Shown here: positions 25,523 to 26,599 of the stretch, piece by piece
Layout of the letters: the number at the start of each line of letters is the position of its first letter
How positions within the stretch are numbered: position 1 is the first letter of the stretch
Source: SIG440 sp045579055
Lineage (GTDB): Bacteria > Bacillota > Clostridia > Monoglobales > Monoglobaceae
Length of the DNA: 26,599 nucleotides
NCBI GenBank assembly: GCA_045579055.1
Contig: JAZNLK010000058.1
Location: 1 to 26,599 of the forward strand
Reading direction: 5' to 3'
Notes under the pieces: model-generated
Seen by the model: the letters and a program-made list of their open reading frames with translations, nothing else
Database searches by the model: none
What the model was told of the DNA's origin: nothing
Made by a program: the position numbers and the translations under genes

Positions 25523-25571
25523 CGCAACGATTAACCTGTTTTTGAACAATATAAACTTTTGGAGGGATTTA

Positions 25572-26447
25572 ATGGAAAAACAAAAAATTTCTTTTGAGAA
25601 TCCTACTATACCTTATAGAGTATGGTATACAAACCCCATAAAAAAAGGACGCTGTACAAGGCCCTTACATTCCCACAACGAGCTCGAATTTATATACATC
25701 ACGGCTGGAAGCGTCAGAGTTTCATCCACCACTTATGAAACCATTGGAAAAATAAATGATATTCTTTTTATTGACTGCAACATTCCCCATTCAATCGAAA
25801 CGCTTACAGACGATACAGCTTTTTATGTACTGCAATTGAAGATGCCCTTCATTGCCAAGCCGCCCTTGCAATATTTGTCCATGTACGTTCATATTTCCAG
25901 CAATAAAGTATACTGTTTTTCGCCAACAAATCCTGCACATGGCATAATTAAAAACAATATTTTAAGCATGAACGATGAACAATTTGTGGGTGATGTTGCA
26001 TCAACCTATTTCACAAAATCATATGCCTATGCGATAATCGGCACAGTATACAGAGACAAGATTTCAAGCGGTGAAAATAACTTTTCTTCCAAGGAAACGC
26101 AAAAACTGCTTCCCGTTCTGGAATATATAAACAATAATTACGACGAAAATCTGACCCTTGATGATTTGTCAAAAAAATTCAATTTGAACAAAATTTACTT
26201 TTGCAGACTCTTCAAGGCAGGCACCGGTTTGACCTTCACTGAATATCTCAACTGGGTGAGGATATGCGAAGCCGATACGTATTTTTCAACAGATATAAGC
26301 ATAACCGAAATCTCAAACCGACTGGGTTTTTCTTCGGTTTCATACTTTAACCGTATTTTTAACAAATACAAAGGCTGCTCGCCCTCTTATTACAAAAAAT
26401 TGTATAGCCGAACCGAGCCGCTCTATGAACATAATCACTCCGACTAA
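25572..26447 (+). CDS. AraC-family transcriptional regulator with cupin sensor domain
   Basis: This is 291 residues from the ATG at 25572, with GGAGGG 7 nt upstream; an in-frame GTG at 25509 lies in the promoter region and is rejected. The N-terminal half is a cupin-like ligand domain (RPLHSHNELEFIYITAGSVRV, ~30-50, with His 33 and 35), the usual sugar-sensing fold of this family. The C-terminal ~95 residues hold the two AraC helix-turn-helix motifs (LTLDDLSKKFNLNKIYFCRLFK and ITEISNRLGFSSVSYFNRIFNKYKG in pieces, ~183-278, ending CSPSYYKK). It is divergent from the glycosidase operon and is the natural candidate to activate it in response to a released sugar. A strong terminator follows. Confidence 0.92.
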   Translation: MEKQKISFENPTIPYRVWYTNPIKKGRCTRPLHSHNELEFIYITAGSVRVSSTTYETIGKINDILFIDCNIPHSIETLTDDTAFYVLQLKMPFIAKPPLQYLSMYVHISSNKVYCFSPTNPAHGIIKNNILSMNDEQFVGDVASTYFTKSYAYAIIGTVYRDKISSGENNFSSKETQKLLPVLEYINNNYDENLTLDDLSKKFNLNKIYFCRLFKAGTGLTFTEYLNWVRICEADTYFSTDISITEISNRLGFSSVSYFNRIFNKYKGCSPSYYKKLYSRTEPLYEHNHSD

Positions 26448-26469
26448 CACTCTATTCCACAATAAACAT

Positions 26470-26493
26470 CCACCCGCACAGCGGGTGGTTTTT
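26470..26493 (+). terminator. Rho-independent terminator after the AraC-type gene
   Basis: A perfect 8-bp stem CCACCCGC/GCGGGTGG with loop ACA is followed by TTTTT, 22 nt after the stop codon of the regulator. The opposite strand has no T run of the same quality, so it acts on plus-strand transcripts. Confidence 0.92.
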
Positions 26494-26500
26494 CATTTTC

Positions 26501-26599
26501 GGGCAAAGCCCTACTCTCTACTAGCTACGCACAAGTGCGTCTTTTATTGACCTGCCAGTCGCGCGTATTTTTACTTGCTACCCATAAATGGGTCTTTCG
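26501..26599. repeat. Array of short hairpins with conserved flanks, running off the window
   Basis: Three small inverted repeats follow the terminator: GGGC-AAA-GCCC (26501-26511), ACGCAC-AA-GTGCGT (26527-26540) and ACCCAT-AA-ATGGGT (26580-26593). The last two share the flanks ACTwGCTAC before and GTCTTT after; two of the stem pairs differ between them but stay complementary. A degenerate unit starting ACCTGC (26550) lies between them, giving centres about 26-27 nt apart. No protein-coding reading is supported. It is not a CRISPR array, since the repeated part is short and the variable part is self-complementary. It could continue beyond the window. Confidence 0.55.

Noticed and set aside
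26501..26599. CRISPR array
   Set aside because: Repeats are too short and imperfect, the variable parts are self-complementary, spacing is about 26 nt, and no cas gene is present.

Overview
The window looks like part of a chromosome from a low-GC, Gram-positive anaerobe of the class Clostridia, probably an uncultured gut or fibre-degrading lineage. The reasons are strong AGGAGG-type ribosome binding sites, two S-layer homology (SLH) surface proteins, a lipobox-bearing solute-binding protein, a carbohydrate importer without its own ATPase, and a 4Fe-4S-type single-chain L-serine dehydratase. Genus cannot be assigned by reading alone. No rRNA, tRNA, transposase, phage gene or CRISPR array was seen. 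All genes are on the minus strand except the regulator at the right end.

Right block (about 18.3-26.5 kb): an AraC-type regulator (25572-26447, +) is divergent from a tight minus-strand operon. The operon encodes two Gfo/Idh/MocA oxidoreductases, two xylose-isomerase-like TIM-barrel proteins, a cytoplasmic GH78-like alpha-L-rhamnosidase and a GH43-like five-bladed propeller hydrolase. This is a regulated intracellular module for taking apart imported glycosides or oligosaccharides, perhaps partly by oxidative chemistry. The regulator gene ends in a clear intrinsic terminator. After it, the last 100 bases hold a small array of hairpins with conserved flanks and changing but still complementary stems.

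Middle (16.8-18.2 kb): a helix-turn-helix domain is fused to a complete L-serine dehydratase, behind its own extended -10 promoter. Its link to glycan use is unclear.

Left block (1-16.7 kb): a long co-directional run starts with a sugar-type ABC importer (lipoprotein binding protein plus two permeases, LplABC/YtcQP-like). It continues with two secreted proteins of one unrecognised family (505 and 668 aa), an SLH-anchored protein with C-terminal SLH repeats, an SLH-like protein with N-terminal repeats, a secreted protein ending in a copper-amine-oxidase-N/stalk-type domain, and a very large secreted heparinase II/III-like lyase with a C-terminal carbohydrate-binding-like region, cut by the window edge. 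Many stop codons sit inside the next gene's ribosome binding site, which suggests translational coupling.

Together the window reads as a Gram-positive polysaccharide-utilisation locus. A secreted lyase would open a uronic-acid-containing polymer, cell-surface proteins would hold the enzyme or glycan at the wall, the ABC system would import fragments, and the AraC-controlled cytoplasmic set would finish them. The rhamnosidase and lyase suggest a rhamnose- and uronate-containing glycan, but the substrate is inference. Start codons were re-chosen by ribosome binding site for several genes, as noted in each entry.
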